Below, in pieces: positions 47,192-56,227 of a DNA stretch of 64,000 nt. The stretch lies in contig CAVVSF010000002.1 of NCBI GenBank assembly GCA_963750915.1, positions 124,001 to 188,000 of the forward strand, in the 5' to 3' direction. The translations under genes were made by a program, and so were the position numbers. The notes under the pieces are model-generated. The model did no database searches, was not told where the DNA came from, and saw nothing but the letters and a program-made list of their open reading frames with translations. Source of the DNA: DATBJJ01 sp963750915 (GTDB lineage: Bacteria > Acidobacteriota > Vicinamibacteria > Vicinamibacterales > 2-12-FULL-66-21). Position 1 is the stretch's first letter; the number at the start of each line of letters is the position of its first letter.

Positions 47192-47527
47192 AATTGCTGT
47201 CCCTCGAACCAGCGCTCGACCAGCTCGTGAGCGAATGCTGCCCAATTCAAACTGGCGGTGCGCCTTTAGTGCTGCTGGAATGGCGCGTCGAAAGTCGATT
47301 CTGAGCGCCGTCGGCAGCTCTGCACAACCTATGCCGCTTCTGCGGTTGCCATCTGTCTGTCAGGAGCGCCCTGGGGCGGCCGAGGGACCTCTTCAGGAGT
47401 GTCGGGGGAGCACCAAAATTGTAGGCGAACGACGATCAGACATCGCCTCCCGCCGCTGTTTCGGGCGGTCTTTCCGTCGAAAAACCACTTCGGAGTTCAC
47501 TTCGTGCCGGTCTGAGGCCGGGCCGTT
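47192..47527. other. 336-base gap upstream of the beta-helix gene
   Basis: No gene can be supported. The gap must contain the promoter of the beta-helix gene. A partial sigma-54-like site is seen on the minus strand at 47322-47336 (CGGCATA, four bases, GTGC), but it is imperfect and about 130 bases from the start. No clear terminator for the glycosyltransferase ending at 47528 was found. Confidence 0.35.
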
Positions 47528-48628
47528 TTACACGGAGCTCGCGCGGTGCTCGGACGAGACCGTGGCCTGATGTGCGGCGATCTGCGGGAGCTCGTCGAGA
47601 AGCGTCCGCAGGCACGATTCGAAGCGCCGATCCTGTGCTTCGTACCACGCACGTGCGTTACGGCCGAGCTCGGCGCGGCGCTCCGGCGTCATCGCAAAAG
47701 CTGCGGTCAGCTGCGCCTCGAGATCCGCGACGTCGATGTAGTTGCGCGTCGATCGGCTCATCGGCTCGGAGCGCTCGACGCGCACCAGCATGCCGCGGTC
47801 GCGCGTGACCAGCTCGTTCATTGGCGCCGCGTCGGTCGTGACGACGAGCGCGCCGCAGGCCATCGCCTCGCCGATGACGTGGCCGTAGGCTTCCGCCTGC
47901 GACGGGATGACGTGCACCTCGCACTCGTTCTGCAGCTCGCGGAGCCGCTCATCCGAGACGTAGTCGGTTTCATAGCGCACGTTGGGCAGCGCCGGCAATG
48001 GCGGCGCTGCGTCGCCGCCGTAGCGGCGGGCGCGGCGCACCACGATCAGCGCCGGCCACTCGGGATGCCGCGACCAGGCGTCGACGACGGCTTCGGATCC
48101 CTTGACGGCGCTCTGTCCCGCCAGGTGCAGGCACCGCAGCGGACCGCCGCGCACGAAGCCGGGGATGCGCTTGTCCGGGCTGGTGAAGTTCACGTTGCGG
48201 CACGCCGCCGGCAGGCCGCGGCACGCGTCGACGCCGCTCGGCGTCTTGGCGAGGATGAAGTCGATGCGCGGCAGATGGGCGAGGTTCTGATCGCGGAACC
48301 ACTCCGGGTGCACGAAGAGGCAGTTCACGCGTGCCATCGGGATGTATTCGGGGAAGATCGTTTCGTCGAAGAAGTTCACATCGAACTGGGGCCGCCTCGT
48401 CGCCGCCGCCCACCGCTGCGACAGGACGACCCCGGCGGTGAGGAGCAGGCTGTGGGCTCGGCTCTGCGGCCGGCGCGCCATCTTGCCTTTGAACGTCACC
48501 TCGCAGCCGGCGCGGACGAGCGTCCGGGTCAACACGTCGATGTCGGTGGCCAGCCCGCCGCTGTCCCACGCGACGATGTTCGCCCGCACGGGGCTGCGTC
48601 GATCCATGGTCCTGTTGAAATCAATCAT
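47528..48628 (-). CDS. Glycosyltransferase, GT4-like
   Basis: A 366-residue GT-B enzyme. The start overlaps the upstream glycosyltransferase stop by four bases (ATGA). N-domain parts include RANIVAWDSGGLATDIDVL and YIPMARVNCLFVHPEWFRD. C-domain parts include RCLHLAGQSAVKGSEAVVDA and the nucleotide-sugar motif EAYGHVIGEAMACGALVVTT (E-x7-E-like). It would extend the EPS repeat. It is the last gene of a tightly overlapping set running from about 57283. Confidence 0.87.
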   Translation of the reverse strand: MIDFNRTMDRRSPVRANIVAWDSGGLATDIDVLTRTLVRAGCEVTFKGKMARRPQSRAHSLLLTAGVVLSQRWAAATRRPQFDVNFFDETIFPEYIPMARVNCLFVHPEWFRDQNLAHLPRIDFILAKTPSGVDACRGLPAACRNVNFTSPDKRIPGFVRGGPLRCLHLAGQSAVKGSEAVVDAWSRHPEWPALIVVRRARRYGGDAAPPLPALPNVRYETDYVSDERLRELQNECEVHVIPSQAEAYGHVIGEAMACGALVVTTDAAPMNELVTRDRGMLVRVERSEPMSRSTRNYIDVADLEAQLTAAFAMTPERRAELGRNARAWYEAQDRRFESCLRTLLDELPQIAAHQATVSSEHRASSV

Positions 48629-49863
48629 CGCTGCACCCGAGGCACGAGCTCGCGATAGACGCGCTCGTACGCCCGGGTCATGTGGCCGAGGGTGAAATGC
48701 TGCTCGAAGCGCACGCGCGCCGCGTTCCCGAGCGTGGGGCGCAGGCCCGCGTCCGCTGTCCGGAGCAGCGCCTGCGCCATAGACGCGATGTCGCCGGCGT
48801 TGACCAGCAGGCCGCTGACGCCGTCCTCGAGGACGTGGGCGTTGTCGCCGACGCGCGTCGCGACGATGGGCTTGGCGTTGGCCATCGCCTCGAGGATCGC
48901 GATCGACATCGCTTCCCACCGCGACGGCTGGAAGAACACGTCGAATGCCGGGAGCACGCGCGACGCGGCGTTCTGGATCCAACCCGTGATGACGACGGTG
49001 TCGTCGAGCCCGAGGTCGCGCCGCTGCTGCTCGAGGGCCGCTCGCAGCGGGCCGTCGCCGACGATGACGAACTGTATCCCGAGACCCGAGTCGCGGCAGT
49101 TCCGTGCGACCCTCATCAGGTCGTCGAGTCCCTTCTGCTCGATCAGCTTCGCGATGGTCCCGACCAGCAGGCGGTTGCCGGTCCCGAGCTGCGATCGAAA
49201 GGCCGGATCGGGGTCCGCGCCCTCGAACTTGAGGCCATTCCACACCGTGCAGATGCGTGCCTCCGGCAGCCGGTAGCACTGCTGGAGACGCTGGCGCTGA
49301 TCGAATCCGACCGCAATCAGCCGATCCACCACCCGCGACGACATGCCTTCCATCAGATGATGGCGCCACGACTCGTATGGATAGTTCCCGTAGTGGAAGG
49401 TGTGAACGACCTTCAACCCCGGCATCGTCAGCTTGCAGGCGGCCGCGTCGAGCAGCGCCGGCGTGGCATGCGAGTGAACGACGTCGATTCGGCGCGCCTT
49501 CACCGCGCGGCGGAACTTCAACGGCGTCAGGTAGTCGACCCTGTCCTCGTTTCGCCCCGGGGCGACGAAGGCGTCGATGCCGTCGGCGACGAGCTGGCGG
49601 CCGATCGGGCCCAGCCCCTTCGTGCAGCAGATGCACACGTCGAACCAGGCCCTGTCGAGCGACAGGGCAAGGTCGCGGACGACCATCTCGGCGCCGCCGA
49701 TCCCCATCCCGTCGATGGCGAGCATCAGTCGGATCCGGCGTGCCGGCGGGCCGGTCGGGACCGCCGTGACGACGTCGGCCGGCGGAAGGACGCGTGCGTC
49801 CGACTGCCTGGCAGTGTCGTGCAAGGCTCCTGTGCTCCGTGGCGGCGACAGCAGGGCTGTCAT
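48625..49863 (-). CDS. Glycosyltransferase family 4
   Basis: A 412-residue retaining glycosyltransferase. MLAIDGMGIGGAEMVVRDLA is the N-domain donor-acceptor loop, VVHSHATPALLDAAACKL is typical, and VGTIAKLIEQKGLDDLMRVA opens the C-domain. The sugar-nucleotide motif reads RWEAMSIAILEAMANAKPIV, where the first Glu of E-x7-E is preserved. I choose the ATG at 49861-49863 because it overlaps the stop of the CapK-like gene. The donor is unknown. Confidence 0.9.
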   Translation of the reverse strand: MTALLSPPRSTGALHDTARQSDARVLPPADVVTAVPTGPPARRIRLMLAIDGMGIGGAEMVVRDLALSLDRAWFDVCICCTKGLGPIGRQLVADGIDAFVAPGRNEDRVDYLTPLKFRRAVKARRIDVVHSHATPALLDAAACKLTMPGLKVVHTFHYGNYPYESWRHHLMEGMSSRVVDRLIAVGFDQRQRLQQCYRLPEARICTVWNGLKFEGADPDPAFRSQLGTGNRLLVGTIAKLIEQKGLDDLMRVARNCRDSGLGIQFVIVGDGPLRAALEQQRRDLGLDDTVVITGWIQNAASRVLPAFDVFFQPSRWEAMSIAILEAMANAKPIVATRVGDNAHVLEDGVSGLLVNAGDIASMAQALLRTADAGLRPTLGNAARVRFEQHFTLGHMTRAYERVYRELVPRVQR

Positions 49864-51266
49864 ATGCCGAGCGGTACCTCCGAGACGACCCATTTGAATT
49901 TCCCGTTCCTGGCGTGCTCCAGTTCCTTCACGAGGCTCACCTCGATGCGGACGTCGTCACCGAGCCGGCTCTTGAACTCGCGAACCAGATGGTCGCTGAG
50001 CGAGGTGTCGTAGTCGGGGCCGGGAACGATCCGGATGATGACATGGTCCGGTGCCTTCTGGACGATCTGCGAGCCCTCGATGCTCTCGAGCGGCTTGAAC
50101 GGGTGCGTCAGCACCGACGGCGAGATGAGGCGGCCGTCCTTCAGCGTCAGCACGTCCTCGGCCTTGGTCGCCACGTCGTCCATCAGTTCGAGGTGGCGGC
50201 CGCAGCTGCAGGTGCGCTCGACGAACGCCGTCAGGTCGTTGGTCACGTAGCGCAGCAGCGGCATCGCCCGGTTGTGCAGGGGCGTTCCGACGAGCCGTCC
50301 CGTGGCGCCACGGCTCGCCGGCAGACCCTGGTCGTCAACCACTTCGGCCAGTCCGTACTCCATCGCGATGTGGTGGCCTCCATGCCGATCGCACTCGTTC
50401 GAGAAGACGGCGCGCTCGGCGAGCGCGAAGTAGTCGAACACCCGGCACTCGAACGCCTGCTCGATCGCGGCGCGCTGAAAGTCGTACAGCGTCTCGGACG
50501 ATGTCACGGCGGCGCGCAAGGGAAAGCGCTGACCGCGGCCGAGGAGGTACTTCGCCAGGATGTAAAGGGTCGATGGATAACCGTCGAGCGCCGCCGGCTG
50601 GAACTCCGTCAGCGCCTCGATATACAGCGGGAGGTTCGCCTTCGACAGGTGGAACGACGACAGCAGCAGCTGGCGCTGCCGCCGGTTGTGTCGCCAGAAC
50701 GGCGCCTTCTTCTGCGCCGGCGGCACGATCACGTTGCCGCGCGCGACGGCGATGCGGTCGCCGTCGTGGCCCAGGCGGAGGCCTGCCCAGCGGTAGTGGC
50801 GATCGAACACCGCGTAGGTCATCCAGACCGTCGCGCGGTCGTAACCGACCGTGAGCGGCGTGCCGGTGGTGCCGCTGGTGTGACCGGTCCGCATCTCCCG
50901 CGGCGGCAACGCCGTCGAGCGCAGCGCGTCGAAGTTGGCGCGGATGTCGTCGCGCGTGAGCAGCGGCAGCTTCGGCAGATCGGCCCGGCCGCGGATGTCG
51001 GACGGCTTTAGCTTGTGCTCGTCGAAGCGCCGCCGGTAGAACGGCACGGTGTCGTAGGCGTGCGCGACGATCTCACGAAGCTGCTCGTCCTGATAGGCGA
51101 CGAGATCGCTGGTCGACATCCACTCGGTCCGCCCGAGCAGGTCTCGGAACTCGGGGAACCGTCCACTGTAGCGTTCGCGCTCGAGCAGCGTCGCAAAGCC
51201 GGTGAGCACGAGGTTCTGGCACCACACGGGCGCGACGCGATACATCGCTGCGGCGTACGGATTCAT
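49860..51266 (-). CDS. CapK/PaaK-like AMP-forming ligase
   Basis: This 468-residue protein belongs to the phenylacetate-CoA-ligase/CapK group found in capsule loci. TGHTSGTTGTPLTVGYD is the ATP loop near residue 140, AVTSSETLYDFQRAAIEQA is the middle signature, and the C-domain carries RYVTNDLTAFVERTCSCGRH. CapK members often lack a known substrate and may modify polysaccharide or act as acyl-AMP enzymes. Start and stop overlap both neighbours by ATGA, so it is fully coupled in the operon. Confidence 0.85.
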   Translation of the reverse strand: MNPYAAAMYRVAPVWCQNLVLTGFATLLERERYSGRFPEFRDLLGRTEWMSTSDLVAYQDEQLREIVAHAYDTVPFYRRRFDEHKLKPSDIRGRADLPKLPLLTRDDIRANFDALRSTALPPREMRTGHTSGTTGTPLTVGYDRATVWMTYAVFDRHYRWAGLRLGHDGDRIAVARGNVIVPPAQKKAPFWRHNRRQRQLLLSSFHLSKANLPLYIEALTEFQPAALDGYPSTLYILAKYLLGRGQRFPLRAAVTSSETLYDFQRAAIEQAFECRVFDYFALAERAVFSNECDRHGGHHIAMEYGLAEVVDDQGLPASRGATGRLVGTPLHNRAMPLLRYVTNDLTAFVERTCSCGRHLELMDDVATKAEDVLTLKDGRLISPSVLTHPFKPLESIEGSQIVQKAPDHVIIRIVPGPDYDTSLSDHLVREFKSRLGDDVRIEVSLVKELEHARNGKFKWVVSEVPLGI

Positions 51267-52537
51267 AGGTGTCGGGGCTGCCAGGCCGGGGAAATGACGC
51301 CATGGGTGACTCGCGCCTCGACCGTCGCTCTGGCCAGCGGCGCCCCGTCCGTCGCGAATTGCGCGGCCATCTGCTGCCGGACGACGTAGCGCGTCGCCGA
51401 GCACAGGCCGGCAATCACATAGAGATGCGGATAATACGCGGCGCTCAGGAAGGCACCCGCAACCGCGAAGGCCACCATCGACGCGCTCGTGCAGGCGAGC
51501 AGGCTCGCCGCGGTGGCCGTCCGCTCGGGGTCGAACTCTTTCAGCTGACGCTGCAACCGTCCGTTCGCGAACAGGTTATAGAGGATCAGGAACAGCAGGA
51601 CGCTGATACCCGGGAAGCCCAGCTCGCCGAGCAGCAGGAAGTAGATCGAGTGCGCCGTCATCCATCGGCCGCCGTTCCGTGCGCCGTAGGCGCTCGGGAA
51701 GTGGCCGGCTCCGGCCCCGAGCACCGGGTTGCTCGTCGCCATGGCGACGGCGGTGTGCCATGCGGTGATGCGGGCCTGCGCCGAGCTCTCCTCCGTATCG
51801 GTCATCGTCGACATGCGGTTGAAATACGAGGGTGGCGCGGCAGCGAAGATGACGAGGGCGGCGCCGAGCACACAGGCGGCCATCATGACCTTGCGGCGGC
51901 TCTTCCACCAGACGTGCAGCCCCATGATCACGAGCGCGATCGTCCCGCCGCGCGACTTGGTTGCGATGATGGCCATCACCAGCAGCCCGATAATGGCCAG
52001 CCAGCCGATCCGCCGCAGTTTCTTGCGCGATTCCTGGAGCAGGAACAGGCACATCGGCAGGCAGATGTTGACCGACAGCGCGAAGTCGTTGCCGTCGCCG
52101 AGAAACGCGCCCGCGGTCACGGATGCGCGTCCGCTCGAATCGGCGAAGATGCCGGGGCTGAGCGCGATTGCCAGCACGTGCACGCCCACGAGTACCGTGA
52201 ACACACCCTTGATGCGATCGACGTCGCCCAGCTGTCGCACGAGCACGGCGTAAATCAGGATGTAGGAGAAGACGTTCTTCGTGATGTCGAACGCGTTCGA
52301 GGTGATCATCGCGAACAGCGTCGAGATACAGAGCAGGCCGAGAAACACGATCATCGCGATTGTGTTCGGCTGGGTCAGCAGATCGCGGTTCGGCACGGGA
52401 CTCTTGCGGACGAACGTGCCGATGATCGCCGTGACCGGCACCAGGAGATTCAGCTTGAGGGCGTCGAAGCCCGGGATGAAGTTGCCCGGGCGGACGTACT
52501 CGACGATGAAGAAGAGGAGGAGCGCGTAGTAAGTCAT
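51263..52537 (-). CDS. O-antigen ligase/Wzy-like membrane polymerase
   Basis: A 424-residue protein of about 12 membrane helices. A large periplasmic loop lies near KSRGGTIALVIMGLHVWWKS and GAGAGHFPSAYGARNGGRW, then TAHSIYFLLLGELGFPG, the arrangement of the Wzy/WaaL O-antigen ligase superfamily with the loop Arg/His residues. Its role should be polymerisation of flipped repeat units. It starts 13 bases after the GT2 gene and couples to the CapK gene. Confidence 0.88.
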   Translation of the reverse strand: MTYYALLLFFIVEYVRPGNFIPGFDALKLNLLVPVTAIIGTFVRKSPVPNRDLLTQPNTIAMIVFLGLLCISTLFAMITSNAFDITKNVFSYILIYAVLVRQLGDVDRIKGVFTVLVGVHVLAIALSPGIFADSSGRASVTAGAFLGDGNDFALSVNICLPMCLFLLQESRKKLRRIGWLAIIGLLVMAIIATKSRGGTIALVIMGLHVWWKSRRKVMMAACVLGAALVIFAAAPPSYFNRMSTMTDTEESSAQARITAWHTAVAMATSNPVLGAGAGHFPSAYGARNGGRWMTAHSIYFLLLGELGFPGISVLLFLILYNLFANGRLQRQLKEFDPERTATAASLLACTSASMVAFAVAGAFLSAAYYPHLYVIAGLCSATRYVVRQQMAAQFATDGAPLARATVEARVTHGVISPAWQPRHL

Positions 52538-52550
52538 ACGGAGCCGGCCA

Positions 52551-53699
52551 CTACCGACGGGACGGAGTCCACAATTCCTGGCGGTCGCCGAGACCGTAGC
52601 GGTACCACGCCGCCAGAATCGCGGCGTTGACCGACGAGAAATAGAGCGCGATGCGTCCCGGCAGCGACTGGTGCACGTTGGCCCATTCGGAGTAGGCCGC
52701 GGCGGCGCCAGCGTAGAACGCCAGCTGTGCCACGAGCGCGACGACGTAAAACGGGCGGTCGAGCAAGGCCAGTGGCGCCGCGAGCGCCGCCAGCAGGTTG
52801 AACGGCACTGTCCATCGCAGTAGCTTGTGCGACCACAATTCAAAGGCGAAGACCGGGAAGCGCAGCGGGTTGAGGAGCGTGTTGCAGGCAAAGAGCGCCG
52901 TCATGCCGCGCAGGAGCGTCCGCACCTTGCGGTCGAACTCCTGTTTCGCGCTCTTGACACTCGCCATCTCGCCGACGGCCGCCGGCTCGCTGATCGCCCT
53001 ATAGCCCTGCGCCACCGTCCGCAGCACCGAGAGAAAATCGGGCGCCATGCCCTCGGTGAACGGCGTGCATAACGCCCGGCGCTGCGCGTAAAACGATCCG
53101 CTCGCGCCGACGATCGAGTGCACCTCGGACTCGAGCCGTCGCAGCAGCAGCTCGTAGCGTCCGTAGAGTCCTTCGCCGCCGGTGTCTGCGATCCGATCCT
53201 CACCCGAGACGCAGCCGACCCGCGGATCGACGAACGGTTTCACGAGCGCGCGCAGGGAGTCCGGCGCGAGCGCGATCGAGGCATCGGTGAAGACCACGAT
53301 CTCCCCGTTGACGCGCGCCAGGCCGGCGTTGAGCGCCGCGGCTTTGCCGCCGCGCTCGGGCAGCTCGATCAGCGAGATGCGCGGATCATTCTTCGAGCGA
53401 ATCAGCCGCACGGTGTCGTCGGTGGATCCGTCAGAGACGAAAACGACCTCGAGTCGCTCGGCCGGGTAGTCGAGCGCCAGGGTGTTCCCGAGCTTGCGCA
53501 GCAGGCGCGGCGCCTCGTTGTGCACCGGGATGATGATCGAGACGCTGGGCAACGGCGCCTCGCGCGATGGCCGCGGCTTCGCCGAAAACCGGCGCACAAG
53601 GAGCAACGCGAGGGGATAGCCGGCGTAGGGGTAGAAGACGCCGGCGACGGCAATCCAGAACACCCACACCGCCATCCAGTCGAGAGACGTACCGGTCAA
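52551..53699 (-). CDS. Membrane-bound glycosyltransferase family 2
   Basis: A 382-residue inverting GT-A enzyme. It has an N-terminal helix (MAVWVFWIAVAGVFYPYAG), the GT2 domain (VSIIIPVHNEAPRLLRKL, VFVSDGSTDDTVRLI, VVFTDASIAL as the D-x-D site) and a KQEFDRKVRTLLRG segment where processive enzymes have QxxRW. Three C-terminal helices follow. The start is TTG, overlapping the preceding stop (TTGA). Confidence 0.9.
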   Translation of the reverse strand: MTGTSLDWMAVWVFWIAVAGVFYPYAGYPLALLLVRRFSAKPRPSREAPLPSVSIIIPVHNEAPRLLRKLGNTLALDYPAERLEVVFVSDGSTDDTVRLIRSKNDPRISLIELPERGGKAAALNAGLARVNGEIVVFTDASIALAPDSLRALVKPFVDPRVGCVSGEDRIADTGGEGLYGRYELLLRRLESEVHSIVGASGSFYAQRRALCTPFTEGMAPDFLSVLRTVAQGYRAISEPAAVGEMASVKSAKQEFDRKVRTLLRGMTALFACNTLLNPLRFPVFAFELWSHKLLRWTVPFNLLAALAAPLALLDRPFYVVALVAQLAFYAGAAAAYSEWANVHQSLPGRIALYFSSVNAAILAAWYRYGLGDRQELWTPSRR

Positions 53700-54015
53700 T
53701 GGGCCTTCACTTTGGTCACGGCGCGCCGGACCGCTGCCATCACCCCGCGGCGCGAGCGCTCGAACAGGGAGAGCGCCTGGTTCCGGAAAATCTGGACGTT
53801 GACGGTCGTCTTCCGCGTGGCGTGGGTGAAGCGCCGTTTGAACGGCTCGTCACCGATGGTGACGTCCAGTTCCCGGCGCCCGCCGTCGAGCGCGCGCGCG
53901 ATCAGGTGGCGCACGAGTACCAGCCCGGGCGAACGGGCGGCGAGCGCCGGCTCGAATGAGGGTTTGTAATACAAAGCGTGCCGTGGACGATGCGACCTGC
54001 GCCCTTCGCTGTCAT
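53696..54015 (-). pseudogene. Truncated GNAT/CelD-like acetyltransferase, C-terminal fragment
   Basis: Only about 106 residues of a protein normally near 350 are present. The fragment carries the well-conserved end of Acetyltransf_6 enzymes: ALYYKPSFEPALAARSPGLV and LDVTIGDEPFKRRFTHATRK. A possible start ATG lies at 54013-54015 (MTAKGAGRIVHG), one base out of frame from the remainder near 53975. The N-domain with the first part of the acyl-CoA fold is absent, because the hydrolase gene stops at 54028. It therefore looks like a remnant or an internal deletion, not a simple sequence error. Confidence 0.6.
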
Positions 54016-54027
54016 CAGCAGGTCGGT

Positions 54028-54852
54028 TCAGTGCGATGCGAGCCAGTCGGTGGTGACGGCGAACAGATTCTCCGCCTGCTGATAGAACCGCGCGATTTCC
54101 TTCCAGAACGCTTCCTCCTGCGCGAACGTTACGGTTGCCTGGGCATAGGACTCGCCCAGACGGGCCAGGTCCGAGGCGGGACGCGGCTGCCGATCGATCT
54201 GAACGATCAGGACGGGCCCGCCGAACACGTGCGACCCGGAGTCCGGCTTGTAGCCGCAGACGCTGGAGTAGAGCGGCCACGCCATCTCGTAACCGTCGAC
54301 GTTGACGGTGCGCCCTTCCTGCATCTCGGTCACGAGTGCTGGCCGTTCCTGGCGAATTTCCTTGAACGTCGCCATCTGCGTCAAGAGGTTCACGCGCAAC
54401 AGTTCCTGGAGGTATTTCTCACCCTCGGTCACGGGCGCCCATAACACCAGGTGCCGGATGTCCGGCACGTCGTCGGCCACCATCATCGCGACAGTGGCGC
54501 CGAGGCGAAGGCCGAGCAGGCTGACCGCCGTGGCTCCCGTCTGGCGGCGGACCTCCGCGATCGCCGCGCGGACGTCGTCGCAGAGGATTGTCATCGAGAG
54601 ATCGCTGAAGTTGCCCTCGCTGTCCCCGTTCCCCGTCGCGTCGAACCGGAGGACCGGGTAGCCCGCGGCGGCGAGCTGCCGCGCGTAGGAGACGAAGACG
54701 CGGTGCGTCCACAGCTTCTCTTCCGCCAGCGGATGACAGAACACGAAGGCCGGCCGGGCTCCGGCACCGGCCGGCGGCCGGTGCAGCACCCCGAACAACG
54801 CTCGATCGCGACTCGGGAAGAAGAACGGTATTTCATCGAGGGCCTCCGTCAT
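54028..54852 (-). CDS. Exosortase A system-associated alpha/beta hydrolase (type 2)
   Basis: A 274-residue alpha/beta-hydrolase-fold protein. It opens IPFFFPSRDRALFGVLHRPP, then FCHPLAEEKLWTHRVFVSYA and LRFDATGNGDSEGNFSDLS. At the nucleophile elbow the sequence is VSLLGLRLGATVAM, so Arg stands where Ser is expected. This GLRLGA form is, from memory, typical of hydrolase family 2 of type 1 exosortase systems. The classical Ser triad is absent, so a binding or non-hydrolytic role is possible. It overlaps the upstream gene (ATGA). Confidence 0.82.
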   Translation of the reverse strand: MTEALDEIPFFFPSRDRALFGVLHRPPAGAGARPAFVFCHPLAEEKLWTHRVFVSYARQLAAAGYPVLRFDATGNGDSEGNFSDLSMTILCDDVRAAIAEVRRQTGATAVSLLGLRLGATVAMMVADDVPDIRHLVLWAPVTEGEKYLQELLRVNLLTQMATFKEIRQERPALVTEMQEGRTVNVDGYEMAWPLYSSVCGYKPDSGSHVFGGPVLIVQIDRQPRPASDLARLGESYAQATVTFAQEEAFWKEIARFYQQAENLFAVTTDWLASH

Positions 54853-56216
54853 GGCTGCATCGCCGTGGTGCCCGATCCGCGCAGGCGGCCCGACAGGATC
54901 CGACGCGCGTACGCGGTCAAGGCTTCGTACCCCTGCGCCGAGATATGGCTGCCATCGTCGACGGCGTACTCGCGCTTGCGGCGGCCGCTCGCCTCCGCCA
55001 GCAACGGCTGCAGGTCTAGCACGAGGAGCCCTTCGCGCTGCGCAAGATCGCGCAGCGAGCGGTTCGTCTCGATGACATGCGCGTTGATCTGGTCCTGATA
55101 GACCACCTTGCCGAGCCACGGCGCGATCAGTGTAAACGCGGTCTGTGCCATCGACTTCGGCGGGCGGATCGTGATCTCCGTCGCCACGATCGCCTCGATG
55201 CCCCCCGCCCGCGCCCGCTTGATCATTTCGCTGTAGTGGTCGCGCACGCGCGCCGACACCGCGGTCATGTCGCTGGCGCGGAAGACGTCGTTGATGAAGC
55301 CCCAGAGCACGACGGCCCGCGGCTTCGCCGCGACCACGTCGGAGTCGAAGCGCGCCAGCATCTCGAACGACTGCTGTCCCGCCACGCCGGCGTTGACGAC
55401 CGGCACCGCGTCGACCTCGGCGAGCCTCCAGCCGGCCGCGTACGACGCGCCGAGGATGACCACCGGCCGGCGATCGCTCGATCCCGATGTCTGCACTGGC
55501 ACAGATTTCACGATTCCCTCGAGCCCAGCCTCAGCCGCGACTCGGGCTGCCGCCAATCCGTGGTCGGCGCCGCGCAATCCCGTCCATCCGCGAAGCCGGT
55601 AGTAGGTGAGCGCCGTGGCTTCCCGGATTCCCACTGACAGCATCGACACGTTGTCGATATGCCCCTCGTAAATCGGCACCGACACCGGCTCGACGATGAA
55701 TCCGAGGCGCTGAAAGACGCCGGCCGCGCGCCGCATGTGGAGCCGATCCGTGACCAGCAGGATTCGTCTTGCACTCCGTTCGCGGAGGAGTGGCGCCGTC
55801 ATCTCACCGTTCTCGAGCGTGTTCCGCGACCGCCGCTCGAGGATGAGCCGATCCGTGGGGACGCCCGACTCCCTCACCACCTGTGCCATCGCGTCGGCGA
55901 CCGGGCAGCTACCCTTGGCCGCGCCGCCGGTGATCGCCAGGAGCGGCGCCCGCCCTTCGCGAAACAGGCGGGCCCCGAGCATCGCCCGCCGCATGCCGTT
56001 CAGGTTGGCGACGCAATCACCGATCACCCCCGCGCCGAGCACGACAATCGCGTCGCCACTCGCCGCCGAATCGTCGACCAGCATCGGTCCGACGAGGTGA
56101 TCCGGGAACGAGCTCTCGTTGATCGCCAGCTGGGCCAGGAAGACCAGCGCGATGCCCGTGATCACGCCGGTCCAGAACGGACGATTGCGGAGTCGCGACA
56201 ATCCGGGGAATGTCAT
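54849..56216 (-). CDS. YdcF/DUF218-SGNH fusion protein
   Basis: This 455-residue protein has one N-terminal membrane helix (GVITGIALVFLAQLAI). A DUF218/YdcF-like domain follows (DAIVVLGAGVIGDCVANLN, RLILERRSRNTLENGEM, ILLVTDRLHMRRAAGVFQRL). From about residue 245 an SGNH-like domain begins with VVILGASYAAGWRL (GAS for GDS), NAGVAGQQSFEML, VVLWGFINDV and DDGSHISAQGYEAL (D-x-x-H). The two domains are normally separate. The combination suggests a periplasmic EPS-modifying or lipid-carrier enzyme. It lies 11 bases from the deacetylase gene. Confidence 0.8.
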   Translation of the reverse strand: MTFPGLSRLRNRPFWTGVITGIALVFLAQLAINESSFPDHLVGPMLVDDSAASGDAIVVLGAGVIGDCVANLNGMRRAMLGARLFREGRAPLLAITGGAAKGSCPVADAMAQVVRESGVPTDRLILERRSRNTLENGEMTAPLLRERSARRILLVTDRLHMRRAAGVFQRLGFIVEPVSVPIYEGHIDNVSMLSVGIREATALTYYRLRGWTGLRGADHGLAAARVAAEAGLEGIVKSVPVQTSGSSDRRPVVILGASYAAGWRLAEVDAVPVVNAGVAGQQSFEMLARFDSDVVAAKPRAVVLWGFINDVFRASDMTAVSARVRDHYSEMIKRARAGGIEAIVATEITIRPPKSMAQTAFTLIAPWLGKVVYQDQINAHVIETNRSLRDLAQREGLLVLDLQPLLAEASGRRKREYAVDDGSHISAQGYEALTAYARRILSGRLRGSGTTAMQP

Positions 56217-56227
56217 CGGTCAATCGA

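Noticed and set aside
47322..47336. Sigma-54-like site on the minus strand before the beta-helix gene
   Set aside because: Both elements are partial matches; the chance of such a match in GC-rich DNA is high.
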